Shown here: piece by piece, positions 53,394-61,887 of the stretch
How the letters are laid out: each line of letters opens with the position of its first letter
How positions within the stretch are numbered: position 1 is the first letter of the stretch
Assembly: GCA_937934135.1 (NCBI GenBank)
Contig: CALHAW010000001.1
Coordinates: forward strand, 124,001 to 188,000
Direction of reading: 5' to 3'
From: an uncultured Alphaproteobacteria bacterium
Lineage (GTDB): Bacteria; Pseudomonadota; Alphaproteobacteria; Micavibrionales; Micavibrionaceae
DNA length: 64,000 nucleotides
Program-made: the position numbers and the translations under genes
The notes under the pieces: generated by a model
What the model saw: only the letters and a program-made list of their open reading frames with translations
Databases searched by the model: none
What the model was told of the DNA's origin: nothing

Positions 53394-53822
53394 ATGAAAA
53401 TAGATGGTCCTTCCAAAACAGGCGGCGCGCAAAAAACGGGCAAAGCCAAAAAAGCAGGTAAAACAGATAGTTCCTTCGGTGATATGGTCACAGAAGCGTC
53501 TCAAGCAACCTCTGCGGCGTCTCCCGCACAGACGGTGAGTCGGGTTGATGCGTTGTTGGCAGTGCAGGGGGTGGATAGTGCCACAGAAGGCGCGGCACGT
53601 CGCCGCATGCACCATCGCGCTGATGCAATTTTAGAGAAATTGGACGATTTGAAGCTATCCTTGCTGTCTGATGGCTTAACAGTGGGGCAGGTGATTAATA
53701 TTGCGGATATGGTGGCCTCCCACCGTGAGCGCATTAATGATCCAGAAATGACAGCGCTTTTGGATGAAATTGATCTGCGAGCGCAAATTGAGCTGGCCAA
53801 AATCAGAAAAGCTATTCAGTAA
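53394..53822 (+). CDS. fliX: Flagellar assembly regulator FliX
   Basis: FliX couples basal-body assembly to FlbD activity in Caulobacter and relatives. The 142 residues start MKIDGPSKTGGAQKTGKAKK; the family core is in the C-terminal half: RRRMHHRADAILEKLDDLKL, then SLLSDGLTVGQVINIADMVA and INDPEMTALLDEIDLRAQIE. The ATG at 53394 matches the family start; the frame upstream of it lacks a site. It is divergent from flgI, with the sigma-54 promoter of that operon between them. The transcript appears leaderless. Confidence 0.9.
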   Translation: MKIDGPSKTGGAQKTGKAKKAGKTDSSFGDMVTEASQATSAASPAQTVSRVDALLAVQGVDSATEGAARRRMHHRADAILEKLDDLKLSLLSDGLTVGQVINIADMVASHRERINDPEMTALLDEIDLRAQIELAKIRKAIQ

Positions 53823-53871
53823 GAATAAGGGTGAAATATTGAATAAGAGCAGAATAATGGAAGATTAAGTC

Positions 53872-53900
53872 TTGTATTTCACAAGCCTAAACCATATATT
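53872..53900 (+). promoter_or_regulatory. Possible dksA promoter
   Basis: TTGTAT (53872-53877) and TATATT (53895-53900) are 17 bp apart. The start would be near 53907, about 54 nt before the dksA ATG. The -35 is weak. Confidence 0.35.
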
Positions 53901-53960
53901 TTCTGCGCAATTTATAGATTTCATTGATTAATACATTGATAAACAAAAAAGGACGCCACA

Positions 53961-54437
53961 ATGGCACAAGCAAAAAAAACAGCAAAAAAAACCACAAAGA
54001 AAACGGCTAAGAAAACAGCCAAAACATTAACGGCAGATTATGATCCGTTGAAAGATAAGGGTGAATATATGGGCCCTGTTATGCTTGAATTTTTCCGTGA
54101 GGAATTAAATAAATGGAAGCGTGATTTGATCCGTGAATCGTCAGAAACTATTCAAAATACATTGCAAGAAACAGAACTTCAAAAACCTGACCTTGCCGAC
54201 CGTGCCTCTGCCGAAACAGACCATGCATTGGAGCTTCGTACACGTGACCGCGAAAGAAAATTGATCAATAAAATCAATTCTGCTCTTCGCCGTATTGATG
54301 AGGGTGAGTATGGATATTGTGAAGAAACAGGCGATGAAATTGGCGTTGCCCGTTTAATTGCACGCCCAGTCGCCACGTTAAGTTTGGAAGCGCAAGAGCG
54401 CCACGAACGCAACGAAAAAATCCATAGAGAAGATTAA
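53961..54437 (+). CDS. dksA: DksA/TraR-family transcription factor
   Basis: DksA binds the RNA polymerase secondary channel and acts with ppGpp. It has 158 residues with a Lys/Thr/Ala-rich N-terminal tail (MAQAKKTAKKTTKKTAKKTA) and a long coiled-coil containing the Asp-rich tip (QKPDLADRASAETDHALELR). The zinc-finger region reads YGYCEETGDEIGVARLIARP then VATLSLEAQERHE, so only one of four zinc cysteines remains, as in several alphaproteobacterial DksA proteins. It is preceded by AAAAAGGA. It converges on flgH, with 12 bp between stops. Confidence 0.9.
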   Translation: MAQAKKTAKKTTKKTAKKTAKTLTADYDPLKDKGEYMGPVMLEFFREELNKWKRDLIRESSETIQNTLQETELQKPDLADRASAETDHALELRTRDRERKLINKINSALRRIDEGEYGYCEETGDEIGVARLIARPVATLSLEAQERHERNEKIHRED

Positions 54438-54449
54438 ATTTAACTTTTC

Positions 54450-55196
54450 TTAAAACGGGAAGAGAATGTCATAGACCTGCTGACCGTAACGCGGTTGTTG
54501 CACATCTGTGATTTGGCCTTCACCGCCGTAAGAAATACGCGCTTCTGCAATTCGATCATAAGAGATTGAATTGTTGGTCGTGATGTCCTCGGGACGGATA
54601 ATACCAGCCAACTCCAAAATACGTTTTTCAAAGTTCACGCGGACTTCTTGGCGGCCTTGTATGACCATATTTCCGTTGGGTAAAATTTGGGTTACTGTGG
54701 CGGCAAGCTGCACACGGATTTCCTCTTCACGTTCTGTGCTTCCACTTCCTCTAGAACTGGAGGTGGAGTTTGCATCAACAAGGTCTGAGGCCAAAGCGCC
54801 AGCAGGCAGCGCATCAATTAATCTGTTTTCAAAACCAAGCGCATTATTCAGCTCTACATCTTCACCAGCAGAGCGTCTGCGTTCTGTTTCATTTTCAAGC
54901 TCTGCTTCATCATCAATATCAATGAGAACGGTTAGGATGTCACCAATATCGCTGGCGCGTTGGTCTTTAAAGAATGTTTGCTTGGTGCTACCCCAGAGCG
55001 AATTGCTTTCACGCACAATCTCTTGTTTTGGTGGCATGGGCATAGAAACACGTGTGTAATCGCCTTCTTCGGCAGGGTTTTCAATTTTTGTGAGTTTGGG
55101 TGGGGCGCCAACATTTGCTAAACGACTTGCTGCGCCGCATCCACTTAATAGGATGATCATCGAAAGGGCAGTTGTGGTTTTCAAAAATGGGTTCAT
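54450..55196 (-). CDS. flgH: Flagellar L-ring lipoprotein FlgH
   Basis: The outer-membrane L-ring subunit. The signal ends in a lipobox (SMIILLSGC, cysteine near residue 20), so it is lipid anchored. Family motifs include WGSTKQTFFKDQRASDIGDI, LTVLIDIDDEAELENETER and the closing LPNGNMVIQGRQEVRVNFEK, ILELAGIIRPEDITTNNSIS. It has 248 residues. It is the last gene of flgF-flgG-flgA-flgH. Confidence 0.95.
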   Translation of the reverse strand: MNPFLKTTTALSMIILLSGCGAASRLANVGAPPKLTKIENPAEEGDYTRVSMPMPPKQEIVRESNSLWGSTKQTFFKDQRASDIGDILTVLIDIDDEAELENETERRRSAGEDVELNNALGFENRLIDALPAGALASDLVDANSTSSSRGSGSTEREEEIRVQLAATVTQILPNGNMVIQGRQEVRVNFEKRILELAGIIRPEDITTNNSISYDRIAEARISYGGEGQITDVQQPRYGQQVYDILFPF

Positions 55197-55217
55197 TACA
55201 TACTCCTTATTTTCTCT

Positions 55218-56180
55218 CTATTGTACGGCGACTTGATTAGCCGCGGTCACGATGGCATCGACGGTACGGCTGCTATCCATATTTTTAACGCGGATTAAGT
55301 CCCCTTTTGCGCCATCTTGAAGGGCGCGGCCTTTGGCCGTTAGGGTTAATGCCCCTTGTGTGAAGGCGATAACGATAGGCTCGCCACGGGCGACAATCTG
55401 CGGGCGATGTAGCGTACCGTTTAAAATAAACTTACCGGCATGGGCAATACGGCGTGGGGTCAGGCCAATTAACTGTTCTTCATTCATTATTACATCATGT
55501 TGTAATTTTTCCTGTGGTACATTGATGAAATCAATATCATTTTTTGTAATAACATCACCATTTTGCAAATTAGAACGAAGCACGGGAACGCTAACCAATC
55601 TTTCAACAGACCCACGGACAGTCATTTTTTTAATGGGATTGTCGCGGGAAGGGGCGACCAATGTGGCGCTGAAAACATCTTTTTGCATGTCATATTGAAA
55701 CTGCGTGACTTCAACCGTTGCATCAAAGGAAGCGGGAATTACGAAAGAAGGCTTGCCGTTATTTAATTCCAATGCGTAATGGCCATGTACACCTTTTTCT
55801 GAGATTTTTTGTTTTAAAGTGCTTTCAATATCATCATAAGAAATGATGGTCGCTTCACGGCGGATTGTTATTTGCTCTCTTGAACTTAAAGGACTCCATG
55901 ATAAATCTAAGGCCTTAGCAATGCGGTATAAAGTACGCGCATTGAGGGTCATGTCTTCACCAGGAAGGGGTGCGGCGCCAATCACGTAATTTGCATTATG
56001 GGTTACGCCATCAAAAATATCAGAAACTTTTAAAACATCACTTTCAACAATGCTCACAGACTTTAAGCTGGCTGCATTTGCAAGGCTGACGACACCATGT
56101 AAAGCAATCATAAAAAAGATTGTGATCTTAACCATGTAGGTCATGTTTCTTAAAACCTGATTGAGCATTATTTTAGCCAT
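55218..56180 (-). CDS. flgA: P-ring chaperone FlgA
   Basis: The periplasmic chaperone for P-ring assembly. It has 320 residues, the long alphaproteobacterial form: a signal segment (IFFMIALHGVVSLANA), two SAF-like beta-clip regions (VPVLRSNLQNGDVITKNDID, APLPGEDMTLNARTLYRIAK) and a closing strand VKNMDSSRTVDAIVTAANQV. Three in-frame ATGs (56180, 56165 and 56144) are possible; none has a strong ribosome-binding site, so the first is listed. It lies between flgG and flgH. Confidence 0.92.
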   Translation of the reverse strand: MAKIMLNQVLRNMTYMVKITIFFMIALHGVVSLANAASLKSVSIVESDVLKVSDIFDGVTHNANYVIGAAPLPGEDMTLNARTLYRIAKALDLSWSPLSSREQITIRREATIISYDDIESTLKQKISEKGVHGHYALELNNGKPSFVIPASFDATVEVTQFQYDMQKDVFSATLVAPSRDNPIKKMTVRGSVERLVSVPVLRSNLQNGDVITKNDIDFINVPQEKLQHDVIMNEEQLIGLTPRRIAHAGKFILNGTLHRPQIVARGEPIVIAFTQGALTLTAKGRALQDGAKGDLIRVKNMDSSRTVDAIVTAANQVAVQ

Positions 56181-56216
56181 TTCTTAAATTACTTTCTTCA
56201 CTATCATCCAAAGCTA

Positions 56217-57008
56217 TTATCTAAGCTGTGTGATGGTTTGTAACATTTCATCACTGGTTGAAATTACGTTTGAATTCATTTCATAAGCCCGCTGCGCGGC
56301 GATCAAATTTGTGATTTCTTCCACGATATTCACGTTGGAATTTTCAATCGCGCCTTGACGGATGGCACCAAAAACATCTTCACCGGGATTTCCTGTTTGC
56401 ACATCACCTGATGCTTCTGTTTCAAGGAATAACGTGTCACCAATGGCTTCAAGACCCGCCGGATTCACAAAGTTAGCCAGTTCAATTTGTCCTAAATTTG
56501 ACAGTTCTACTTGGTTTGGAATACGGGCTAATACTTCCCCTGATTGGTTGATAACAATATCAAGTGTGTCATCGGGAACGGTGATGCCAGGTTCAAGGCG
56601 GAAGCCCTGCGGTGTAACAATTTCCCCTTCATCATTCACCTGATAAACGGATGCTCTTGTATAGGCGGTTTCACCATCTGGTAATTCAATTTGGAAGAAA
56701 CCACTCCCTGTGATTGCAAGGTCAAGCTCGTTTTCTGTCAGTTGAATGCCACCTTGTTCATGGAGGCGGTAGATAGAGCCAAGGCTCACCCCTAATCCAA
56801 ATTGCAGACCAGCAGGAACAATCGTATTTGAATCTGTAGAGGTCGCACCAGGGCGTTGTTTATTTTGGTAAATCAGATCATGAAATTCTGCCCGTTGACG
56901 TTTAAATCCGGTTGTTGTCATGTTGGCGATGTTGTTCGAAATAACATCAACATGTTGTTGTTGTGCCAACATACCTGTCGCGCCGATATCGAGTGATCTT
57001 GTTACCAT
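56217..57008 (-). CDS. flgG: Distal rod protein FlgG
   Basis: The distal rod subunit, 263 residues, the family's exact usual length. It starts RSLDIGATGMLAQQQHVDVI and SNNIANMTTTGFKRQRAEFH, has the FlgG-specific FGLGVSLGSIYRLHEQGGIQ, and closes with NSNVNIVEEITNLIAAQRAY and EMNSNVISTSDEMLQTITQL. It lies between flgF and flgA with short gaps. Confidence 0.97.
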   Translation of the reverse strand: MVTRSLDIGATGMLAQQQHVDVISNNIANMTTTGFKRQRAEFHDLIYQNKQRPGATSTDSNTIVPAGLQFGLGVSLGSIYRLHEQGGIQLTENELDLAITGSGFFQIELPDGETAYTRASVYQVNDEGEIVTPQGFRLEPGITVPDDTLDIVINQSGEVLARIPNQVELSNLGQIELANFVNPAGLEAIGDTLFLETEASGDVQTGNPGEDVFGAIRQGAIENSNVNIVEEITNLIAAQRAYEMNSNVISTSDEMLQTITQLR

Positions 57009-57062
57009 TTTTAGTCTCCTTATTAAATTATCATGCGCATAAATAAGCGCTTTGTCTCTCTG

Positions 57063-57788
57063 TTAGCCCTGTGTTTCTGCTAGTCTTCGTGAGGCGGAAC
57101 GTAAGCGTTCATGTTCACTTTCCATCATATTTTGCACGGCTTGGTATTCACGGCTCACGGAAATCATCCGTGTCATTTCAACAACGGCCTGCACGTTTGA
57201 TCCTTCTAACTTACCTTGTAAAACCTCTGTCCCTTCAGATGGGATCGGCGCGGCATCAGTCGTATAAAGACTATTTCCTGCTGGGTTTAAATCTTGATCG
57301 CTGGCAAATTCAACAATCATTAATTGTCCCACTTCTCCTTGGTTGGTTGAAACGGTTCCTGTGCGATCAATAATGACTTCTGTTGCATCACGGGGAACTG
57401 TTATTTCTCCACCGCCTTCGGCAGCAACCGCATATCCTTGGGCTGTGCGTAATATACCATCTGCATCCATAGTAAAGTTACCGGCGCGGGTATATTGAAC
57501 CCCTTCTGGTGAATTAACGCCGAAAAAACCTTTACCGACTAAGGCGACGTCTAGGGCATTTCCTGTTTCTTTAATGCTGCCGGCGTCTGTTTTTTGATAT
57601 TGCCCATAATCAAGCACGAGGGAGATATCCTCATCCATACGTCTTGGGTTTTCGACAAATTCACGAAAGACCATGTTTTGCCCGCGAAAACCCGGTGTAT
57701 TAAGGTTTGCGACATTTTGCGCAATGATTTCCATATTTTCTGAAAGGACAACTTGCTTTGATAATGCAATATAGACTGAATTTTCCAT
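57063..57788 (-). CDS. flgF: Proximal rod protein FlgF
   Basis: Proximal rod subunit, 241 residues. It starts VYIALSKQVVLSENMEIIAQ and NVANLNTPGFRGQNMVFREF, and the C-terminal region ends EGSNVQAVVEMTRMISVSRE, YQAVQNMMESEHERLRSASR. It is first in the flgF-flgG-flgA-flgH unit, preceded by a sigma-54 promoter about 40 bp upstream. Confidence 0.96.
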   Translation of the reverse strand: MENSVYIALSKQVVLSENMEIIAQNVANLNTPGFRGQNMVFREFVENPRRMDEDISLVLDYGQYQKTDAGSIKETGNALDVALVGKGFFGVNSPEGVQYTRAGNFTMDADGILRTAQGYAVAAEGGGEITVPRDATEVIIDRTGTVSTNQGEVGQLMIVEFASDQDLNPAGNSLYTTDAAPIPSEGTEVLQGKLEGSNVQAVVEMTRMISVSREYQAVQNMMESEHERLRSASRRLAETQG

Positions 57789-57825
57789 GGTATGCGTATA
57801 CTCCTATTGTTTCAGGGATATACTT

Positions 57826-57841
57826 TGCAGATGCTGTGCCA
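57826..57841 (-). promoter_or_regulatory. Sigma-54 promoter of the flgF operon
   Basis: TGGCACAGCATCTGCA on the minus strand matches TGGCAC-N5-(T/C)TGCA, with the invariant GG and GC at exact spacing. It lies about 40 bp before the flgF ATG and is the better of the two sigma-54 sites found. FlbD is the expected activator. Confidence 0.8.
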
Positions 57842-58050
57842 GTTTAAAAATTGTTTTATATCAATAATTTAAGGTATTGTCCGCGGAAAGGATCACGCGA
57901 AAATGCTAGGCAGGTTTCGTTTTTATGGAAGTTTTTACCGCTATCTTCTGGTATGATCTAGGCTTACTTGTGGGCTTATTGGTGATGCCTATAGAAAGCC
58001 TAACGCTTTGTTTTATAATAGAGAAAGATTCTTTTTAAAAAGGTACGATC

Positions 58051-58581
58051 ATGGCAGACGCAGTAAACGCATCCCTTGAAGATGAAGGTGATACAGAAGA
58101 AGAGAAAAAAGGCAGTAAGAAAATGCTGCTTATCATTGTTGGCACTGTCCTTTTATTGGGCGGTGGTGGCGCAGCGGCTTATTTCATGGGCTTTTTGGGC
58201 GGTGGTGAGACGTCAGAAGAATCTCAAGCAAAAAAAGGTGATCATGGTAAAGGCGGACACGGTGAAGACGGTGTTCATGCAGCCTTCTTAAAAATCCCTG
58301 ATATGATCGTGAATTTAAGCAGTGCAGACGGCCAACCGCGTTATTTACGCTTAAGCGTTCAGCTTGAATTAAAGGGTGAAACAGAAAAAACAGCCGTTGA
58401 GGCAGTAATGCCGCGGGTTGTTGACCAGTTTCAGACATATCTAAGGGAGCTAAGAGTACGGGATTTACGCGGGTCAGCGGGGATTTATAGGCTTCAAATG
58501 GAGCTTTTATCGCGTGTAAATGCGGCGGCTTACCCCGTTGAGGTGCAGGATGTTCTGTTTCAAGAAATTCTGATACAATAA
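58051..58581 (+). CDS. fliL: Flagellar basal body protein FliL
   Basis: FliL is a single-pass inner-membrane protein that surrounds the stator. The 176 residues show a cytoplasmic acidic start, a membrane helix (MLLIIVGTVLLLGGGGAAAY), a Gly/His-rich linker (KKGDHGKGGHGEDGVH) and a periplasmic stomatin-like domain closing with RLQMELLSRVNAAAYPVEVQ. AAAGG lies 7 bp before the ATG. It opens the plus-strand run fliL-fliM-DUF6468-motE-motB. The His-rich linker may bind metal, a minor oddity. Confidence 0.92.
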   Translation: MADAVNASLEDEGDTEEEKKGSKKMLLIIVGTVLLLGGGGAAAYFMGFLGGGETSEESQAKKGDHGKGGHGEDGVHAAFLKIPDMIVNLSSADGQPRYLRLSVQLELKGETEKTAVEAVMPRVVDQFQTYLRELRVRDLRGSAGIYRLQMELLSRVNAAAYPVEVQDVLFQEILIQ

Positions 58582-58607
58582 TATGATATACTATTCATAG
58601 AACCGTA

Positions 58608-58623
58608 AAACGGCACACCGTTT
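58608..58623 (+). other. Hairpin between fliL and fliM
   Basis: AAACGG-CACA-CCGTTT is a perfect 6-bp stem in the 60-bp gap, 18 nt before the fliM ATG. No T-run follows; it could be a processing site or an attenuating structure near the weak fliM ribosome-binding site. Confidence 0.35.
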
Positions 58624-58641
58624 GCGAGATATAAAAACATT

Positions 58642-59712
58642 ATGGCCGAAACAGAACTTAAAGAAGAACAAAAAATCGAAGAGGCATTGCCCGAAGCAAT
58701 GACATCTGGGGAAGAAAACCCTGATGCCGGTTCAGAAAATGACGACTCACAGATTTTGAATCAAGACGAGATTGACTCGCTTCTCGGTTTTGATGATGAA
58801 ATGGATGGCGACAATGTTGGCGTCATGGCGTTGATTAATTCTGCCATGGTTAATTATGAGCGCTTACCAATGCTCGATGTCGTTTTTGATAGGCTCGTGC
58901 GCCTAATGTCGACCTCTTTAAGAAATCTAACGTCAGATAATGTTGAGGTCTCGCTTGACCAAGTCTCGACCGTTCGCTTTGGCGATTATATGAATTCTAT
59001 CCCGCTTCCTGCGATGCTTTCGGTGTTTAAAGCGGAAGAATGGGACAATCATGGTTTAATGGTTACAGACAGCGCGCTGATTTATTCTATTGTTGATGTG
59101 TTGTTGGGGGGACGTAAAGGAACGCCAGCTATCCGCATTGAAGGACGCCCTTATACAACGATTGAAAGTAAATTGGTGGAACGCATGGTGCAGGTCACAT
59201 TGAGCGATCTGTCCTCTGCTTTTGATCCGTTATCACCCGTTAGCTTTAATTTGGATCGCATTGAAACAAACCCGCGCTTTGCGACTATTACACAGGCGGG
59301 CAATGCCTGTGTGTTGGCGCGCCTTCGTATTGATATGGGGGACCGTGGTGGCCGTATAGAAGTGGTCATTCCTTATGCAACATTAGAGCCTATTCGTGAA
59401 CTGTTATTGCAGATGTTTATGGGGGAGAAATTTGGACGGGATTCCATTTGGGAAAACCATCTAACTCAAGAGCTTTATCAAACAGATGTTCAGCTTCAGG
59501 CGGTTCTTGGTGAGAAAGTTGTCGCGCTGGATGATATTTTGAACTGGGAAGTTGGAACGCAAATTGTCTTTAATACATTTGTGGATGATGAACTGGAAAT
59601 ACGATGTGGTGATGTGCCGATGTTCCGTGGCCCCGTTGGTCAAAAATTGGGTAATATTGCGGTGAAGATTGACAAATATGTTCAGGCACAAAAAGAGGAT
59701 GATACCCTATGA
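58642..59712 (+). CDS. fliM: Flagellar motor switch protein FliM
   Basis: FliM is the C-ring switch subunit bound by CheY. It has 356 residues: an N-terminal CheY-binding motif (ILNQDEIDSLLGFDDE near residue 40, placed after an acidic extension of about 35 residues), a middle domain with the GGxxG-like LLGGRKGTPAIRIEGRPYTT, and a C-terminal SpoA-like domain (GEKVVALDDILNWEVGTQIV). It overlaps the DUF6468 gene by 4 bp (ATGA). Confidence 0.96.
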   Translation: MAETELKEEQKIEEALPEAMTSGEENPDAGSENDDSQILNQDEIDSLLGFDDEMDGDNVGVMALINSAMVNYERLPMLDVVFDRLVRLMSTSLRNLTSDNVEVSLDQVSTVRFGDYMNSIPLPAMLSVFKAEEWDNHGLMVTDSALIYSIVDVLLGGRKGTPAIRIEGRPYTTIESKLVERMVQVTLSDLSSAFDPLSPVSFNLDRIETNPRFATITQAGNACVLARLRIDMGDRGGRIEVVIPYATLEPIRELLLQMFMGEKFGRDSIWENHLTQELYQTDVQLQAVLGEKVVALDDILNWEVGTQIVFNTFVDDELEIRCGDVPMFRGPVGQKLGNIAVKIDKYVQAQKEDDTL

Positions 59713-60431
59713 ATTATGATGTTGGTTTTATCCTTGATGGTATTATTTTAATTTTCTTGGCAGTGACCATTTTTTATGCGGCGCGCCTATCTCTTTTTAT
59801 GAAATCGTTTCGAGAAAGCCGCTCTGCTATTCAATCACTTATTCGTGACCTTAGCCTGACTATTGATAAGGCCGAAAAATCAATCGCAACCCTTAAAATA
59901 GAGGCCATTGATGCCGAGGGCATTGTTCTTGAATCCTTAAAAGAAGCCAAATTTATTGCCGAAGAATTAAAATTTATGAATAGCGCAGGAGATAACCTTG
60001 CAGGGCGTTTAGAAAAATTGGCGGATCGTAATAAGGAGCTGGTTGATGTCATGACAAAATCTGGCGGTATTGGTCATATGCGTTTTGAAGGAGAGCCTGT
60101 TATGCCTGTTTCAAATAAAGTAAAAAAGAACATTGTCGCAGATAAGCCATTTGAGATTGATGATTTTGATATGTCATTGGATGAAGATGACGAGAATGAT
60201 TTCCAAGCCTTAGAAGATGGTGCGTATGTTGAAAAAGAAACGGCGTCCATTGATACTAAAAGCAAAAGTAAAGTACGCAGTTTCGCCATTTTTGATAAAG
60301 AATTTGATATGTCTGATGAGTTAGAAGATCAAGATGATTTTGACCTTGATGATCAAAATTTCCGTAGTAAAGCAGAGCAAGATTTATACGAAGCCCTGCA
60401 GCGCAAAAAACGCGTTAGTGAGATTTCGTAA
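59709..60431 (+). CDS. DUF6468-type membrane coiled-coil protein
   Basis: A 240-residue protein with one N-terminal membrane helix (GFILDGIILIFLAVTIFYAA), then a coiled-coil stretch (ESRSAIQSLIRDLSLTIDKA, then EKSIATLKIEAIDAEGIVLE) and an acidic disordered tail (DDFDLDDQNFRSKAEQDLY). DUF6468 proteins occur in alphaproteobacterial motility clusters next to fliM, as here. It overlaps fliM by 4 bp and motE by one base, so it is tightly coupled to the C-ring and stator genes. The function is unknown; a motor accessory role is inferred from position. Confidence 0.75.
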   Translation: MNYDVGFILDGIILIFLAVTIFYAARLSLFMKSFRESRSAIQSLIRDLSLTIDKAEKSIATLKIEAIDAEGIVLESLKEAKFIAEELKFMNSAGDNLAGRLEKLADRNKELVDVMTKSGGIGHMRFEGEPVMPVSNKVKKNIVADKPFEIDDFDMSLDEDDENDFQALEDGAYVEKETASIDTKSKSKVRSFAIFDKEFDMSDELEDQDDFDLDDQNFRSKAEQDLYEALQRKKRVSEIS

Positions 60432-61141
60432 TGTGGATGGCACGCTTAAAAATGCTCCCCTTACTTGTGTTGGTGGCATCCATTTCTTTTGGAATCCGTT
60501 TCGGTGAATTTGTCACTGGTGTTTCTTCTGCTCCCGGTACAGCGAACGCGCAAGTTGAGGAACAGCAAGAACCAGCACAAGAGCAGCAAGTCGCACAATT
60601 AGATACAGCGGCCGCAGCGCCAGAGCCAGAGGAAGAACCACGGACCGCAGGGTTACCCGATAGACCCGCAACAACATCCCCCGCATGGCGTGATGCAAGT
60701 GAAGCGGATATTGAATTTTCTGATGTGCGTATGGAGCTGTTCGAAGATTTGAAAAAGCGTCGCGCAACCCTTGAAGCACAAGAAAGAGAATTGGGTGTGA
60801 GAGAAGCGCTTTTAAAAGCAGCGCAACAAGAAATTAATCAAAAATACCAAGAATTAATCGCTGTTCGTACTGATATTCAAGGGCTGTTAAAACAGCAAAC
60901 AGACGAAGAAAAAGCCCGTATTAATAGCCTTGTAAAAATTTACGAGGGCATGAAGCCGAAAGATGCGGCGCGTATCTTTAATACGCTTGATGCGGATGTG
61001 TTGTTACAGGTGGTAAGCAGAATGTCTGAAAGAAAATCTGCGCCCATTATTGCCTCAATGGATCCGCCGCGGGCGCGTAACTTAACGATTATGCTGCTTG
61101 AACAAAAACAACTGCCAGATTTGGCGGAAAATTTAAATTAA
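60431..61141 (+). CDS. motE: Stator chaperone MotE
   Basis: MotE is a periplasmic chaperone needed by alphaproteobacterial motor components. The 236 residues show a signal anchor (MLPLLVLVASISFGIRFGEF), a Gln/Pro/Glu-rich linker, a long coiled coil (KKRRATLEAQERELGVREAL) and the MgtE N-like helical domain (IYEGMKPKDAARIFNTLDAD, VLLQVVSRMSERKSAPIIAS) at 175-225. The symbol is used because of this domain set and the location between fliM and motB, not from close similarity. Confidence 0.8.
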   Translation: MWMARLKMLPLLVLVASISFGIRFGEFVTGVSSAPGTANAQVEEQQEPAQEQQVAQLDTAAAAPEPEEEPRTAGLPDRPATTSPAWRDASEADIEFSDVRMELFEDLKKRRATLEAQERELGVREALLKAAQQEINQKYQELIAVRTDIQGLLKQQTDEEKARINSLVKIYEGMKPKDAARIFNTLDADVLLQVVSRMSERKSAPIIASMDPPRARNLTIMLLEQKQLPDLAENLN

Positions 61142-61143
61142 CC

Positions 61144-61887
61144 ATGCCGATAAACCGACGCAGGCGCAATCAATCATCACCCGCAAGTAATAACGCGAAT
61201 GTGCAACAAATGATGACCTTGTCATTGTTCATTATGTTGTTGGCGTTCTTTATTGTTTTAAATGCTATTTCGTCGTACGAGGAAATTAAAACCGAACAAG
61301 TACGGCGCAGTGTGTTGATGACTTTTGCCAAAGATATCACGTTAGAAACTCCCGAGGCATCAACCCAAGCCGATGATGCACAAGCGATGAAAGAAGGGCA
61401 TGCTTTTGACCGGTTAGAGGCACTCTTTACCGCACAAATTGCGGGGTTTGAAGCCGTGCAGAGTAAAAGCCGTGGTGTGATGATGGTGCGTGTGCCTTAT
61501 GCTGATTTTAAAGAATCCGTTATGGCATTAGGGCAGAAAGATTTAACACAATATCCCTCGCGCCGCGCAATCCGCGATAATTTCTTTTTACCAACGCTCG
61601 TCTCTATTTTGCGATCTGATTTAGATGGCGCGCCAACCCGTATAGAAATTCTATTAGGGACAAAAAGTAATCCTGCCCAAACACAAAACCAAAACCCAAA
61701 ACGCATTAAAGAAATTATCGATGATGCCGGTACGCTGTCGCAAACATTAGAACAACAGGGCATGCCTCAACGGCTTTTAAATATTGGGATTGAAAAAGGT
61801 GATCCTGACTTTGTAAATTTAGTGTTCAGAAAATATGTTCCATTTTCCCTTATTGAAGAAAAGGGAGGCGTCGAAAATGACCGCTAA
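61144..61887 (+). CDS. MotB-like protein lacking a clear OmpA domain
   Basis: A 247-residue protein with one membrane helix near residues 25-45 (MMTLSLFIMLLAFFIVLNAI). This resembles the MotB helix, but the ion-carrying Asp of the MotB pattern is absent. The periplasmic part (about 50-247) includes DFKESVMALGQKDLTQYPSR and FVNLVFRKYVPFSLIEE, and its OmpA-like peptidoglycan motif (NR-x-LSxxRA) is not recognisable. It lies 2 bp after motE, and its stop overlaps the motB start by 11 bp. It may be a stator accessory protein or a MotB-derived partner. I do not know a named family for it. Confidence 0.65.
   Translation: MPINRRRRNQSSPASNNANVQQMMTLSLFIMLLAFFIVLNAISSYEEIKTEQVRRSVLMTFAKDITLETPEASTQADDAQAMKEGHAFDRLEALFTAQIAGFEAVQSKSRGVMMVRVPYADFKESVMALGQKDLTQYPSRRAIRDNFFLPTLVSILRSDLDGAPTRIEILLGTKSNPAQTQNQNPKRIKEIIDDAGTLSQTLEQQGMPQRLLNIGIEKGDPDFVNLVFRKYVPFSLIEEKGGVENDR

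Noticed and set aside
58051-58290. His/Gly-rich linker of FliL as a separate metal-binding gene
   Set aside because: It lies in the same reading frame as the membrane helix and the FliL periplasmic domain, so it is a linker.
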